Of a stretch of DNA of 64,000 nucleotides, positions 46,154-59,411 are shown in pieces. The translations under genes were made by a program, and so were the position numbers. Source of the DNA: Siphonodentalium dalli (lineage: Eukaryota; Mollusca; Scaphopoda; Gadilida; Siphonodentaliidae); NCBI GenBank assembly GCA_032622095.1, contig CP136061.1, positions 118,556,754 through 118,620,753 on the forward strand, in the 5' to 3' direction. The first letter of the stretch is position 1. Each line of letters begins with the position of its first letter. Below the pieces are notes generated by a model, which was given only the letters and a program-made list of their open reading frames with translations, did not search any database and was not told where the DNA came from.

Positions 46154-49100
46154 GTAAGTAGTACGCTAATAGTCATCTACATCTGGCTGAGTCCAAATAT
46201 ATTGATATTATTCACTCAGGCACCTCCCTCATCACCCAAAGAATATAATTTATTTTTGATAAATTGCCCTGAATTTTTTAAACGGAGAAGAGATGTTAAG
46301 CTTTCCCATTTCTCAAGTCCCTGGAAGCATGCAGGCTAACCCAAATTCAGTCCCATCGTGTTATATTAATCATTTCGATTGGATACTTTTATTTTGAGGC
46401 TACTAATAGTGAGTTCTGATTGGCGCTACTGACATCGAATCCCGCATTTCCAGATATAGAAAGTCTACAAGTAATCAGACCAACTGTTTTATATGTAGAT
46501 CTGTAGAGTTAACATAGACTGTTCTTACAGTCTGAAATAATTTCCAGCTGACTTTTGCTTCCCCATAGGACAAAGTCAATGACTGATAATTTATTGCCAC
46601 AGATGATGTACAGTAATGCCCTAAATAATCGACTCCTTAACCACAGTGAGAGCTTTCCGATGAATGGCAACAAGCCATATTTCCTACTAAATCCTGAAAA
46701 ATTACCCATAATTCTGCTGTGGTTAAGGAGTCGATTATTTAGAGCATTGCTGTATGTATAGCACCATTTGGTGCATCCTCGTGTTACGTTTGGCACTGGA
46801 AGAACCATAATGAGATTTCTTGCCAACAGACATTGGTTTGCTAGTGTTAATACCAGTGATGCTATCAAACTTTAGGATACAAGATTTTACTACACAAGAA
46901 AGAAATGGCATGGGACCTATGCGTCTGGCAATTTTACTACCTTGTGAGCGATCCAGGGTCACTAGTACACCTCGCCACCAACACACTGAAATCTCATTAT
47001 GAGGGTGTTGATTGCAAAGTATACAGAGATATAACCGAATTGTTGAAGAACATAGCAAAGCTGGTGTATGTGGGAGGAAAAACTTTCCATGGGTTCCATT
47101 TTTCACACAGGATTTCCTGTATATCAGACAGGAGTAATAATCAATCTGGAAAACAAAACAATCGAAGGACATTTAAACTTAACACATTCATGACTGGAGC
47201 TTCCTGAAATTTTGCGAAAACCCTGTGCCAATGCATGCTTTAAAACCGCTGACTCAAATTATTATATTGCCGATTTAAACTTTTTGTTTGTTTTAGTTCC
47301 GTTTCCGTCTTTGTGGTATTCCGTGTTTTATATACACAATAACAGAATGCGAATCGAACAGACCTCAAAACAATTCTGTCAATACGCTCTCTCTTTATAT
47401 TCACCGATGTTACCTGATGTTACTGAATATATTTGGCGACAAAATTATCCGAGAGCACCATTTTATAGTGCGCAAATATAGTTTTAATCGTTGAATTGCC
47501 CTATTCGAAATAAAACGTGATCCATAATCGGAAAATCGTAATTTTGTTCCCAATGATTTTAGAAATTAGAGGCACTGGGAAATCGGTGTTAAGGCCGTTA
47601 ATTGTGGCAGATGAAAACCAAATGCAACAAACAGTCTATATGACATTTAAATGAAAAATATAAAGTTTTTTTTCGTGATACTCTTATCGAAAAAAATCTC
47701 CAGGATTTTTCACTAAATCTCCTTCTTGCTGAGGACAAATCTCCAGATTTCCAATTTTAAAAGTAAACAGGTCTGTCCACCAGTCCAAATAAATGACCGA
47801 AAGTATGAAAATAATGTTTGATTTTTGGTCCGAAACAACAAATTTCACACTAAATACTTGTTGGAATATCACAATCAATATCAGAACGAATTCACCCTTG
47901 TGGGAATGGATTCCATCTAGCCACTTTGGTAAAATATCAGTCCATGCAACTAACTGTGAATATGTATTAATTAGTAAAAGATTCCCAAATTCAAGCTTCA
48001 TAATCTGTATATTACTTGTAAATCGTGATTGGCTAAGTAATTACGACATAACCAGACATAATGATGCACAGCTTTTCGCAATGTTGACTTCGATGTGTTC
48101 CAGTATGGGAGACTCGCATATATAAGAGAATGCACTGACACAGGATATTTAGTGTTGCACCAGCGCAGCTCCCATTATAAAAGGGTTAAATGGGACTGAC
48201 TGCCCCACAAGTTGAAACCATACATGACAATACTGAAATAAGCCATCTTGGGGGCCATTCTAACACAGTGCTGTACTGTACCTAAGCTGGAATCTTGTTG
48301 ATTAGCATTACTCTGCGCTGATATATGCCTGCCAGTCACCCTGCACTCTTCTTGTACAAAATACAACAGTAAATTTTTCCAATGATGTAATTGCCAAATG
48401 GTGTATTATCATATGAAAAAGCTGTTTGTTACGCTATACTAGGCTGAGAACTGACATATTGTGCTGATAACTATCACTACCTTGAATTAATTGGACTTTG
48501 ATGGAGTTATCAGACATAAATGATGGCTCCTACATATGTCTAACTATTCTGACAGATCACTGCGACCAAATGATTGATATGTCTGTTTTGTACACTGGCT
48601 TTTCTTCCTGTGAATTTACTTGTCTGAATTATAATGATCAGAATAGTGGCATATGGGGTGACAGTTAAGCAGCTGGGTTATTCATATGAACAAATTGTTG
48701 GTGTAGTTCCAAATGTTCCAAATTCTTCCCAAGGTTGCATGCAACATGAGCCAGATCGGTGATTTTAAATATTTCTCTGTAGCCTATTTTTTGTCAAATA
48801 GAAAAATTTAGTTCACTTTGGTCATGATACCGGTATTTGACCCATCAACATTTTGGGATCCGACTAAGGCCACAGCAATATTATAGCCTGGTTTGCGAAC
48901 ATTTGAGTTGACAAAAGTAGATGGGTCCATTTAAATCTAAAATCTATTAAAAGTCTCACAATTTTTTTACTTTACGAAATACACACGAAAGTGCAACCAA
49001 GGAATTGTTGGCACCCATGGTGTTTTGGCCATTGTGGATATGAAACCATATGCAGGTTTAGGCAGAGTTACGGCCCTTAATTAGTTTATTTTCAAGAATT

Positions 49101-49373
49101 TTCATTTTGATAGCACAATAACTTGAACTGATTTTGTTGATCTGAGACTCGCTCAACAATGTCTTGATCGAACAAATATCAACTGACTTACGTTAATATT
49201 TGGTATGTCATACTTCCTCAACAGTATTGTGTATGATAGCCAGCTCCAATTAATGCATTTTCAATCCAAGCCACTGTTTGGCATAGCTACCAGAACTCGA
49301 CTCCCATCTTTGATGAGATTCTTGTGAAATAAAAAAACAATTCTAACATTTTCACTTTCATTTATATTTTCAG
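46154..49373 (+). other. LRIG intron 7 (3.2 kb)
   Basis: Holds X9, a Y left fragment (47180-47240: CATGACTGGAGCTTCCTGAA, GCGAAAACCCTGTGCCAATG) and a Y right end (48110-48189: GACTCGCATATATAAGAGAA ... AAAAGGGTTAA). The rest shows nothing. Confidence 0.8.
46609..46754. mobile_element. X9, X-family MITE with left arm deleted
   Basis: TACAGTAATGCCCTAAATAA, ACCACAG, then a jump to GAGAGCTTTCCGATGAATGG and a complete right arm to GAGCATTGCTGTA. About 75 bp of the left arm are missing. Confidence 0.85.
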
Positions 49374-49445
49374 ACATCTGGATGGGAACAACATCACAAA
49401 TGTCACGAAAAGGTGGACATATGGTCTCAGTTCTCTTAAATTACT
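49374..49445 (+). CDS. LRIG: LRIG exon 8: LRR 10
   Basis: 72 bp, residues 275-298: LHLDGNNITNVTKRWTYGL. The WTYGL end parallels WLYGL in vertebrate LRIG1. Two overlapping sequons (N281-I-T, N284-V-T). TTTTCAG acceptor, GTAAGT donor. Confidence 0.9.
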
Positions 49446-49794
49446 GTAAGTACTAGTATATTGTTAAAGGGACCCATAGCATACACAGTGGGTAAATAAA
49501 ATATATGTTTGTAAAAACATCACCGCGAAGAAGAACATGGAGAAATACAATGTAGATCAACATTGTTCTTATATATTCATAATTGATAGTTCTCCAATAA
49601 TGAACTTTCGCATGTTGAAACCATTGTTCTGTGGACAAAACTGTTACAGTGATTTGTCAACGAACATTGCTAATCATGTAGAGAGTTCAAATAGTTTAGC
49701 CTTAATGCGATTTTCAGAATATTCCTTCTGAATATGTGATTCAGAATATTTTACAATGCTTTGACCTTTTCAAATGTTTAGTGTCAAGAGTGAA

Positions 49795-49848
49795 ACTGTC
49801 ATCACTATTATTAGGCTATCACTATTATTAGGCCATCACGATTATTAG
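49795..49848 (+). repeat. 17-bp tandem repeat, three units
   Basis: ATCACTATTATTAGGCT, ATCACTATTATTAGGCC and ATCACGATTATTAGG follow one another. Confidence 0.9.
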
Positions 49849-51205
49849 GTACCTAAGAGTAGCTATCCACTGGTTTCGAGAATTTATTATCATTGCTTAT
49901 ATTTGACTGTTCCCCTGCCCACTAATTTTGTTAATATGAGACCAATTTGCTTTACTTTCTCCTGCTTTTTCTGCTAAATTTGAGGATATAAGACAACTTA
50001 TTTTGTATACCACTGTACTGAGTTGTTTTGACAGGACATCATCAGTCCACCTGATCCCGATTCATTGTAACTCTGCCATTATTTTTATAAGTTGAAAAAT
50101 CTGCTTCTGACTACATTGGACTAATTGAATCAACAAGGCATCTGTACAATATCCACACCTGATAGGAGAACTGCAGTCATATAACCTAGCACCTCTTATT
50201 GCCAGTTCCAACTGAATAAATACAATCGGTACCATGTAGAGCTCTGTGGATCCGAACTTCACCCCTGAATCAACACACAAGTATTTTCCCAAAGCGGAAT
50301 TGATTTGGGTGATAGATAGACCATCAAACACCTACATCTCAAATGAAGAGATGAATAGGAAATTGTTTGTGTATAATAGGGAATATTACTCACACCTGGG
50401 CCTTCTTTGAAGTTTAATAGGCCAATATAAAAAATGCTAGATTGTCATCCTCTCAATAATATTTCTCCTCCCCTTCTGAAATTTTGTTTGGGATAATTTT
50501 GGTGTACATGTACCGAATACAAACAATGTTAATTTGAGACTCCATGTATATATAGATACTTCCCAGAAGATGAGACCTATGCATAATGAGGTCCCCATGC
50601 CTTAGCTGTTTTAGCACAATATATAAATCAGTAATCACTCAAATTTGAACAGCTTTAATATGATATGATTTAAAATAGGATATGGCTTCAGTTTATACAA
50701 CTGAACATAAGGCCTAAAATCCATCAAAAAAAAGAAGGGGCAGGCAGCGGAATTTTTTTTTATTTCCAATTTTTTTTTTTTTAAACATCTATATGGAATA
50801 TATTGATTCTGAATATATACCCCTGGCAGCACAAATGATACAACAGGACACAATTAACACATTACTGTTACTAAGATCAGTGATCAATGAAGGCAATTTT
50901 TTGTTTTTGTTTTTGTGTTTTTATTTTATTTACGGGGTTGATAAATTAAGTAGAGATGGAGGTCTTGACTGCGTGGGGTTACCGGAAACAGGATTGTTTT
51001 TTAGGCCTAGCTGTTGACTGTCAAAAATTAAATTAAATCACCCGTCTATGCAATCTAAAAAATATTCAATGAGAATTTAAACATGGATCTATTGTGGCCT
51101 CGGTAAATATTTAAAAAAAACAAAACCTTGTGACCTTGCATGTACTATGAAAAAATCTCCTCGACATTGCTACTGGGCAAGTCAATTTGAGTTATGTCAT
51201 GTGCA

Positions 51206-51508
51206 TGCCTGCAAATAGTGTCTGTCATTTGCAGAATGAGGTCCCCAGAGGGTGAATTTAGTGATGCTATCCCACACAGCAGGCTAGCATCACCAAATTC
51301 ACCCTCTGTGAACCTCATTCTGATTGACATCATCTTCTGGGAAGTTAACAATAAGTGAATAAGTAAAGTGGCGATACATCAAAGTTACACCGGCACATGA
51401 CCAAGCCTGCAAATGGTGTGTCTGTCAATTGCAGAATGAGGTCCCCAGAGGGTGAATTTAGTGATGCTATCCCGCACAGCAGGCTAGCATCACTAAATTC
51501 ACCAAGGT
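51206..51508. mobile_element. Z4, tandem pair of Z-family left hairpins
   Basis: Two copies of GCCTGCAAATRGTGTCTGTC plus the CAGAATGAGGTCCCCAGAGG hairpin, at about 51206-51325 and 51404-51508. The second is cut off in the right arm at CACTAAATTCACC. Confidence 0.75.
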
Positions 51509-51785
51509 ATGCTCATTGCCAATTTGATAATGTTTGTTTGCCAATTGGCTGTTTAAGGGACATGTTGATCATCTTCAAGTTTAAATTAACTTTAGTACTT
51601 GCACAATTTCGTCACATTCCGATGTATACACATTCCGGTATATCGGTGTATACGGAATTGATTGAAAGATGAAAATTAATAATTTGCCTCTTATGATGTA
51701 CATGTACTGTCTCATTGATAATTGTATTAACACAGGCCATTACTGCTCAATACACACACATAGTACATGTACTATATATACATGT

Positions 51786-52158
51786 TTAAAGGCACCGATG
51801 TCCTTCGAGATGGGTATAGCTGTTAAAATAGTCACATCGGTTCAAATCACCATAAGCAGAAAGAATATTAAAATATAGACAGATTTTGTTCTTATACCAA
51901 TCATAAATATCACGTAAATAGTATGTTTATTGTCAAGTTTGTATGCTTTGTTATGTTAAATAAGCCAAAAATGTTACAGAACCTGGCTTTTGTTTACATT
52001 GCACAGCGTACGAACTTGACAAATAACAAAATATTTATGATTAGTATAAGAACAAAATATATCTATATTTTAATATTCTTTCTGTTTATGGCAGTTTTAA
52101 CGAGTGTGACTATTTTAACAGCATACCCACCATGATTGAAGGCCATCCATGCCTTTAA
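51786..52158. mobile_element. M-family MITE, copy 4, fold-back form
   Basis: 373 bp between TTAA 51786-51789 and 52155-52158. Both halves descend from the left end of the M element: ATATAGACAGATTTTGTTCT TATACC near 51875 is mirrored by AGAACAAAATATATCTATAT near 52046, and GGTATAGCTGTTAAAATAG near 51812 by ACTATTTTAACAGCATACC near 52110. The unique M right half is absent. Confidence 0.82.
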
Positions 52159-53026
52159 AACATACATGTATACATTGTATACTTTGTATGTATTTAGTAG
52201 TGTACAGGTATATTTATAATATAATTTAGACTTGAACTTTAGACGTCGCTTTAATCTTCACTGGTATCATTTTATGCATCTCAATCAGGAAAACAAATTC
52301 ATTGTGCTATCAAATATTTGATGTATTCTAATTTTCGCAAAACCCATTAAGATTATGAATTTCTGAAGCGATATTCCACTATCATGAACAAAGAAATGAT
52401 TAATGCTTCTACTAAACTGACATCTGAATCAATCCAATTTTATTTGGATCATATTTCACTTTGATATTCTCAGAAATTGTTCTTGGTTATTCAAATTCTG
52501 GAAATTAGATTTCATGAAGTCATCAATTCAAAACAAGTGAAATTTATAAATGTCCTATTACAGCTAATTTTGTTGCGATGCTTGTCAACTCAATTTTCAA
52601 TTGTGTTCTGAGTCCAGAATTAATAGAAGTCAAATAGAGCTATCCGGCATCATCCTCTTGCTATTGAAGTGCACATATTTGTCACCTTGGTATAATGTCT
52701 GTCCGTAAATTTGGAAATAAATGGAATTGCCAGTGACAGCAATAATTCTGTCATTGTTACAACAATATCTCACCATTTTATTATTTGTTGCCCATACAAA
52801 AAATAAATTAAAATTTAAAGAGATTTTACTTGTACCATTGGAAAAATGTTTAGGATAGGGGTTTTAAATTAAGGTCGGTAGGGAAACCCCAACCAAAAAT
52901 ATTTGTCCCTTTCGCCTTACCAAGAAGAACATGAAAAAATATAAGGAATTTGTTTCTTTTTAATGTTTACCCATACCATAGTATGGTAAACATAGTGTCG
53001 TTGCCCGGATTGACCACTCGTCGTTG

Positions 53027-53370
53027 GTCCGTCTGTCTGTCCGTCCGTCTGTCTGTCCGTCTGTCTGTCCGTAGACACTTTACGAGTAATGCGATAACTC
53101 AAACATTTTTTATCCGATCGAAACAAAATTTTGTATATGGGTTTCTCAGCCCAAAATACAGATCGAGTTCGAATTTGGGTTTAATCCGAGATTTTGTTAC
53201 AGAGTTATGGCCCTTTTTCAACTTAGAATTCACGCATTCTGCCATAACTCAAACATCTGATTGGAACCAAATTTGGTATGTGAGTTTCACAGCCCAAAAT
53301 ACAGATCGAGTTCGAATATGGGTTTGATCCGATTTATTTTAAAGGAGTTATGACCCTTTTTCGAAGAAAA
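53027..53370 (+). repeat. CCGTCTGT microsatellite and two 144-bp units
   Basis: 53027-53075 is built of CCGTCTGTCTGT variants. CAGCCCAAAATACAGATCGA recurs at 53146 and about 144 bp later, each followed by AGTTCGAATWTGGGTTT and GAGTTATGRCCCTTTTTC. A related worn unit lies at 53660-53790. Confidence 0.85.
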
Positions 53371-55180
53371 AAAATTGGGAAAAAAAAAATAATTTCTTAA
53401 AAACAAATTTACTTTTAACTTTTATAATAATAATAATGTCATTGACATTGATTGGTTGATCGGTTTAGAAAATAATTAACCCTGCTCACAAATGCTATCT
53501 GATGCATCAAAGTCAAACAATTTTCTTCTGATTTGCCTCATATTTCTTACCTAGGTCTTTCTTAGCACGTTCTTCATCTGTATGGATTTTGGTATTGTTT
53601 AGTTAACCCTTTCCACTCTTGTTTTTAAATAGAATTCATCCAAGCCAGGATGACTCAAACATTTTTCATCTGATCGACACCAATTTTGGTATATGAATAT
53701 CTGACCCCTAAATACAGATCAAGTGCGAATATGGGTTTGATCCGGTATATATTAACAGAGTTATGGCCCTTTATAATTCATACATCTTTTCCATGCACTA
53801 TTAAATTTGAATAGAACAAGACACACCTGTGTTATTGGAAGGAGATAATTTATTGCTTTGGACACAGTGACCTGATAGTTCCACTGGTGACTGCAGACTT
53901 AATTTAAACATCTGTCAAACTTTGATTGATGTTAGACTCTTTATTCCAGTTCTGTTCTCTGTTGAAACCATGCAGTTCATGGCATTATTGTTTACAGAGA
54001 CACTGTTGTTATAACTTAGAAAATAATTAATACAGCATTCCTTAGTTCCATCGTATGATGTCATTGAAAATGATTAACCCTCTGCACACATCATATGGTC
54101 TTCTGATGTTTTTTATTTGATCATTCTCCTATTCTATGTACATGTTGATGGTGATCCACTTTTAATTTGCATGAATTTGGGATTAAAATTAACCCATTCG
54201 ATTGACTCATATTATCTGATAGACATATATTAAATTATCACTTTAACTTTGAGCCAGGTTCAGTCAGTGTTTCAAGAAATGACCAATTGAAATTCATCAT
54301 TAGAGGATATGTCTTATTTTGAAATTCCCTCAATTGCATTTGGGCTAAAGGATAATATTAACAGTGCTGGGATTCTTGAGACTGACTTATTGTATGGGTT
54401 TCTAAATCCAATGACATGCATTTTGTTGACTACTCTGTGTTTATCAGTTCATTAGTTTGGGTAAGATTAACCCCTTACTATCCAATTTGATAACTCAAAT
54501 ATTTCCATTGATTATGTTTATAGTTCTGGCACAGTTTATGATAACACACCTCTAACCTGCATAGCGAGGGTCATTTGGTTTATTTGCTTAAATATATTAA
54601 CATCCTTCACCAATCCTGTTGACACAATGTGATAGCTAAATATTTTTTGCATGATTACTCTATAAATAATCACATCTGTGATAATCATGACACATTCTTC
54701 ACCTGAATAGATTTTGGTATCGATCGAATGGTTGTGATAATATTATAAACCTTAACTTTAATTATATTTAAACTGTTCACAAACATATTTTTCTAATGAT
54801 CAACTCACAAGAAGATTAACATTTATATCCAATCATTAGCAATCATATTTTATATCCAGGTCTATACATCCCTCACTTCTATAGTTGATCAGGTATTGAT
54901 TGTTTTTTAGTGGTGAAATATTAATAGGTTGCTATGAATTTTTAATATGCAGCTGACACAAGATATTATGAAAAAAAAAATAGCAATGATAATAAAAAAA
55001 CCCACACAATATGTAATGTCTCATGTTCCAATGTAATAAATAGATAAATTGAGTTGCTATGATGTTTATCTACCTAATTTCTTAATTATTTGATATTTAA
55101 CAGCTATGGTGCTTCTCTCCGACTATGGATTGAGCTTAATTAGACTTATAACTCTATAAGACATACAGCACTGCTCAAAT

Positions 55181-57750
55181 TAAGCGACCTGTTTTAACGA
55201 GGTGTACATGCGTTAATACCGCGGTGCAATACCGCGACATACCGCCGATTCGCAGTTGTACTACCACGCGCGTACCGCGGTACCACCGCGACGTTAACGG
55301 TACCACCGCACTACCAGCGGTAACGAATATTGGTACCGCGGTGGCACGCGGTAATGAACCGCACAAACGCGGTGACATTACCGCTACGCGGTAGCGATTT
55401 TGAGACGAGGTTAACGACGGGATTCGATGTCTGACCGTTAATCTTCCAAAATAGGACGGCCGTTCTCACGATCTCCGTCCATGATTGTGTACCTTGAAAT
55501 GTATTATTAACTTTTTGAAATAGATGAAAGCCGAGTATCGGGAAATATACCGGGCTTCCAGATTAAGTAAAGGTAAGTATAAGTTACTTTGAAAAGTAAG
55601 TTTTCAATTAATGTGAATATTAAAATATTATAATAACATTTCTAGTCTCGTTTTATTGCCTAACATTCCCATAAATGACACTATTTGTGAGCAGTGTGGG
55701 TTATCGGGAAGGGAACAAATTATTTCGGCTATTTTAGAGAGCTCGATAAATCCTGTATCTATAGTTTATATAAACGTTAAGATGTACGTGATCACCAAGT
55801 TGAATGATAACGATACTATTTAAATAGTCCCCAGAAAGTCGCCAGAATAAATATCGTTAACTTCTTTGACATTCATTAACTGCAAATCACAAACACCATT
55901 TGTTCGTTTAACAGGAATTATTGTCTTAGCAATACAATACACAACGTGGAACTCCCGTATATCCAGGAAAAACAAATACATTCTGTGCAAAAGCACGTGT
56001 CACTCATTACGTCATACTGCAACTGGCAGACTTTGTTAATATAGGACACGGGGCACTCAAGATGACGTCATGTCTTTTTATAACTGGTCTCAATTGTTGA
56101 AATAAATATTTGTGTTTTGTTGATGGTGTTATTAGTAAAATTACACACGTGACACTTGTATTTTCATTACTCCAATGCGTCCGTTTTGGCTTACATAATG
56201 CTGGTAGAAGGTAGTTCAGATATTTATCGATCTATTTTGGTATTGCGAATAATATTATGTGCGAACGGCCACGTGGCTTTAGACAGACAAGTGGATCTAT
56301 AAAATGTTGTGCACGTAATAGCTATTTATAAATATTTGTCGGACAAAACTGAGACAAACGCTCTTTATTGCTACCATATCGGGAGTAAACTAACAAGGAC
56401 TAAAACACACCGAATTCGATCACTTAAAATAATTATGTTACAATGTTAACCTCGGTACCGGTATATAACCAAACCATCGATCTATATTTAATATACGTCC
56501 ATGACCAAACAAACATATCTAGATGTAAACTTTCCAACACCATGCATGTTTTTCTTCGGAATCACGATTAGATAGGAATATGTGATATAATTTATACTGC
56601 GACCCACCGAGAACTACAAGTGCACGCCCTCGCCAAAAGTTGCAATTTCACATCGAACGATGCCGCCCGACGCGCACTCGTGAGCTCAATCAATGTTCAC
56701 GTAACAAAATCAAAGACTGATTTGACAACGTTGTGTCTACTGTATTTCAATGTCAGTTTGGTGTTTTGCGTGTGTCTTTTGTCGCGCACATTGGTGATGA
56801 TAACAACTTTACTTTGCTGCATGACATGTGCCACGCTTTCTTAGTTATACATTTTATTCCCACCGACAATAAATCTTCAGGCGCAAATGTTTGTAAATTG
56901 CTTTACTATTTCACGCATGCGTACAATCGTACGTCTTGGCGACAATATAGTATTTACGCGCCGATTATGTTTGGCATATGAACAATACTATAGATTTGAA
57001 CGAATATGAATATTTCTGCAATGATCGCCGTCCTGGCCTCAAAGACTAAAATCGGACCTAGTGTTACTAATGCACCGCCCCCGCTGTTTTCGACCAAATT
57101 CAGATAAATGGAGGATTTACTTTTCCCATTTTATAAGAAATTTAGATTTCGGAAACACAAAAAAAAAAAAAAAATTCTGCATGAGTGGAAACCGATATAG
57201 GAATCGGGTGTGTAAATCATTTGACGATATGTAAGATAGATGCTAACAACAAAACTATTACTCCACGGTGTTTTGCGTAATCCAGTTGCGCCGTAAGCAA
57301 CTATAGCCGAGTTCAAAAACCGCCGACGTGATTAAACGTGATGTACGTGTACATTTGTAATATGTTACATGTAAACCCGACATGTTCATATGTAATCCGA
57401 TTGCATTATTATTCATTTATATTCATTACGTATACATAATTACGTGCAGCTTACAGGTATTCATTCAATACAAAGGTTATTCATAATCATTTACCTACCG
57501 TGTGACGCCTTGTTTCAGTCGTGTTCTCTCCGCGGTGGAGGGCCGTTAGCGGTAATTTGAACGCGGTTACGAAAAAAATAACGCGGTGTATGGCGGTAAC
57601 GAACACCAATAACGCGGTGACATGCGGTAACCAACGGTAAAAATACCGCGAGTCAACCGCCCCCGTCGCGGAACAGAATGATAACCGCGGTAGTTTGGTG
57701 GTATCACCGCGGTAAGTACCGGCCCATAACCTCGTTAAACAGGTCGCTTA
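55181..57750. mobile_element. T element: 2.57-kb TA-flanked transposon with CCGCGG-rich ends
   Basis: Left end TAAGCGACCTGTTTTAACGA, right end complement TAAGCGACCTGTTTAACGAG; flanking bases allow a TA duplication. Inside each end lies about 200 bp packed with TACCGCGGT, CGCGGTAACG and similar words (55205-55400, 57525-57725). No transposase frame is visible. The interior holds a Q-like segment (56160-56283), AACGCTCTTTAT (56357) and an M-like end (56925-57048). It stands out from its AT-rich intron by CpG content. Confidence 0.85.
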
Positions 57751-58464
57751 CTGAGAGCATAGCTGTACATGTATCTGTGTTGGAGTCACTAATAGGTTCA
57801 GGTTGAAATCAAAGCCACGTCTGTTAACATTGTGTTAATGTGAGCAAGGTGCCCAATAAGTGTGATTTCACTTGTGAATTAATAGTAAGGTGTGAATTGT
57901 TTAAAGTTTTGCACTCATGAAAAGGATGGGGTAAGGATATATGAAAATAGCTCATCGCTGTCGCCAAGGTATGGGTTAAACATCTGCCGATCGTGATCGG
58001 CCTCTCGTTGTTTCCTATTTTCATTGTCAATAATTGTCCAGTGAGGAGATTCCACATATTGAAATCATTGTTAGTAAACATGCAGCTGTAACAATAAATT
58101 ATGTTTAAATTTTCAGCAACAAACAATAACACTAAAATGCAGATACATGTACATGTACAGGTACATGTAGTGCTGACTTATGATCAGTTTTGGGGGTGCT
58201 GCATATTTCCCCATTGAATTATTTGTAATAACAATGGCAGTATTCGTGGTCTTACAATATAGTCTTTGTATTAAAACAAAAGAAAACATTAGCCATAGCA
58301 CTTTGCCTTTAAAACTGAATTCTGAGCAACAAAAGATGTTTCTCATATGTGCTTTTGGTAATGATAATTGAAACGTGCCTTAAAAATGAGTTTCATTAGA
58401 ATGTTATTGTTGTTGTTGGATATTGGAAGTGCTGGCGGGAAGAGATGAGCATCTTTTAAGTAAA

Positions 58465-58645
58465 TACAGTAATGCCCTAAATAATTGACTCCTTAACCAC
58501 AGCAGAATTATGGGTAACTTTTCAGGATTTAGTCACTCTCACTGAGAGCTTTCCTATGAATGGCAACAAGCCATATTTCTCACTAAATCCTGAAAAGTTA
58601 CCCATAATTCTGCTGTGATTAAGGAGTCGTTTATTTAGGGCATGT
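58465..58645. mobile_element. X10, X-family MITE next to exon 9
   Basis: TACAGTAATGCCCTAAATAA to ATTTAGGGCATGTA. The loop region is partly deleted (TTTAGTCACTCTCACTGAGA). It ends 56 nt from the exon 9 acceptor. Confidence 0.88.
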
Positions 58646-58701
58646 AGAACAATAGTATTCAGAGCAGTTTAGTTTATTTTTTATTTGAATTTGAATTTCA
58701 G

Positions 58702-58773
58702 AAATCTCTCAAGAAACAGTATAAATTATATGGATCACGATGCATGGGCTGACTGCAAGCAGCTAGTTAAATT
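58702..58773 (+). CDS. LRIG: LRIG exon 9: LRR 11
   Basis: 72 bp, residues 299-322: LNLSRNSINYMDHDAW then ADCKQLVK. The AWxxCxxL motif (C317) is shared with vertebrate LRIGs (AWEFCQKL). Acceptor AATTTCAG, donor GTAAGT. A palindromic X element ends 56 nt before the acceptor. Confidence 0.92.
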
Positions 58774-59011
58774 GTAAGTTCCAATATTTCATTCCATTTG
58801 TCTCGGTATCCAGTCCATTCCATGAGAAACACAAAATGTATGCAATTATGTTCTCCTACAATACAGAAATACACATGTATTGTAAAAAAAAAATTATCTT
58901 TGAACTCAAATCTCTAGTTTCCTCTTGCATAAGAAGGATGTATCATACCAAATTTGGTTACTTGGACGTATTTATCCAGATCCAGATAGTTACCTCTCTC
59001 TTTTACATTTA

Positions 59012-59288
59012 TTAACCCTTCTATGACTGGAGCTTCCTGAAATTTTGCGAATACTCTGTGCCAAATTGCCAATGCATTTTCTTATATATATATGCGAGTT
59101 TCTTATATGGAGACTCACATATATAACAGAATGCATTGTCCTAACAATATTTGCCTTGACTTTGTAGGCCAGTGCATTATCTTTTATATGTGTGAGGCTC
59201 CCTATGGGAGACTCGCATATATAAGAGAATGCATTGGCACAATATATTTAATGCTGCACCAGCGCATCTCCTGTCATGAATGAGTTAA
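59012..59288. mobile_element. Y element with two palindromes
   Basis: TTAA 59012-59015 and 59285-59288; left TTAACCCTTCTATGACTGGA, right complement TTAACTCATTCATGACAGGA. Two palindromes (about 59075-59138 and 59170-59233) with ATGCGAG and CTCCCTATGGGAG cores. Confidence 0.85.
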
Positions 59289-59411
59289 ACCTAACTAGTG
59301 ACATCTTGTTGAAAAGAAAACATATATTACCTAGATGTGTACCTACTTAATCTTGAAACCTTGGTATAAAGGGAGGGGAGAAAAGAAATTACTGAACAGT
59401 GTTGGTATATA

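Larger units (their letters stand above)
49446..58701 (+). other. LRIG intron 8 (9.3 kb)
   Basis: Holds a short tandem repeat, Z4, M4, a 144-bp repeat with a CCGTCTGT microsatellite, the T element and X10. 49860-51200, 52160-52850 and 53810-55180 show nothing recognisable. Confidence 0.8.
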
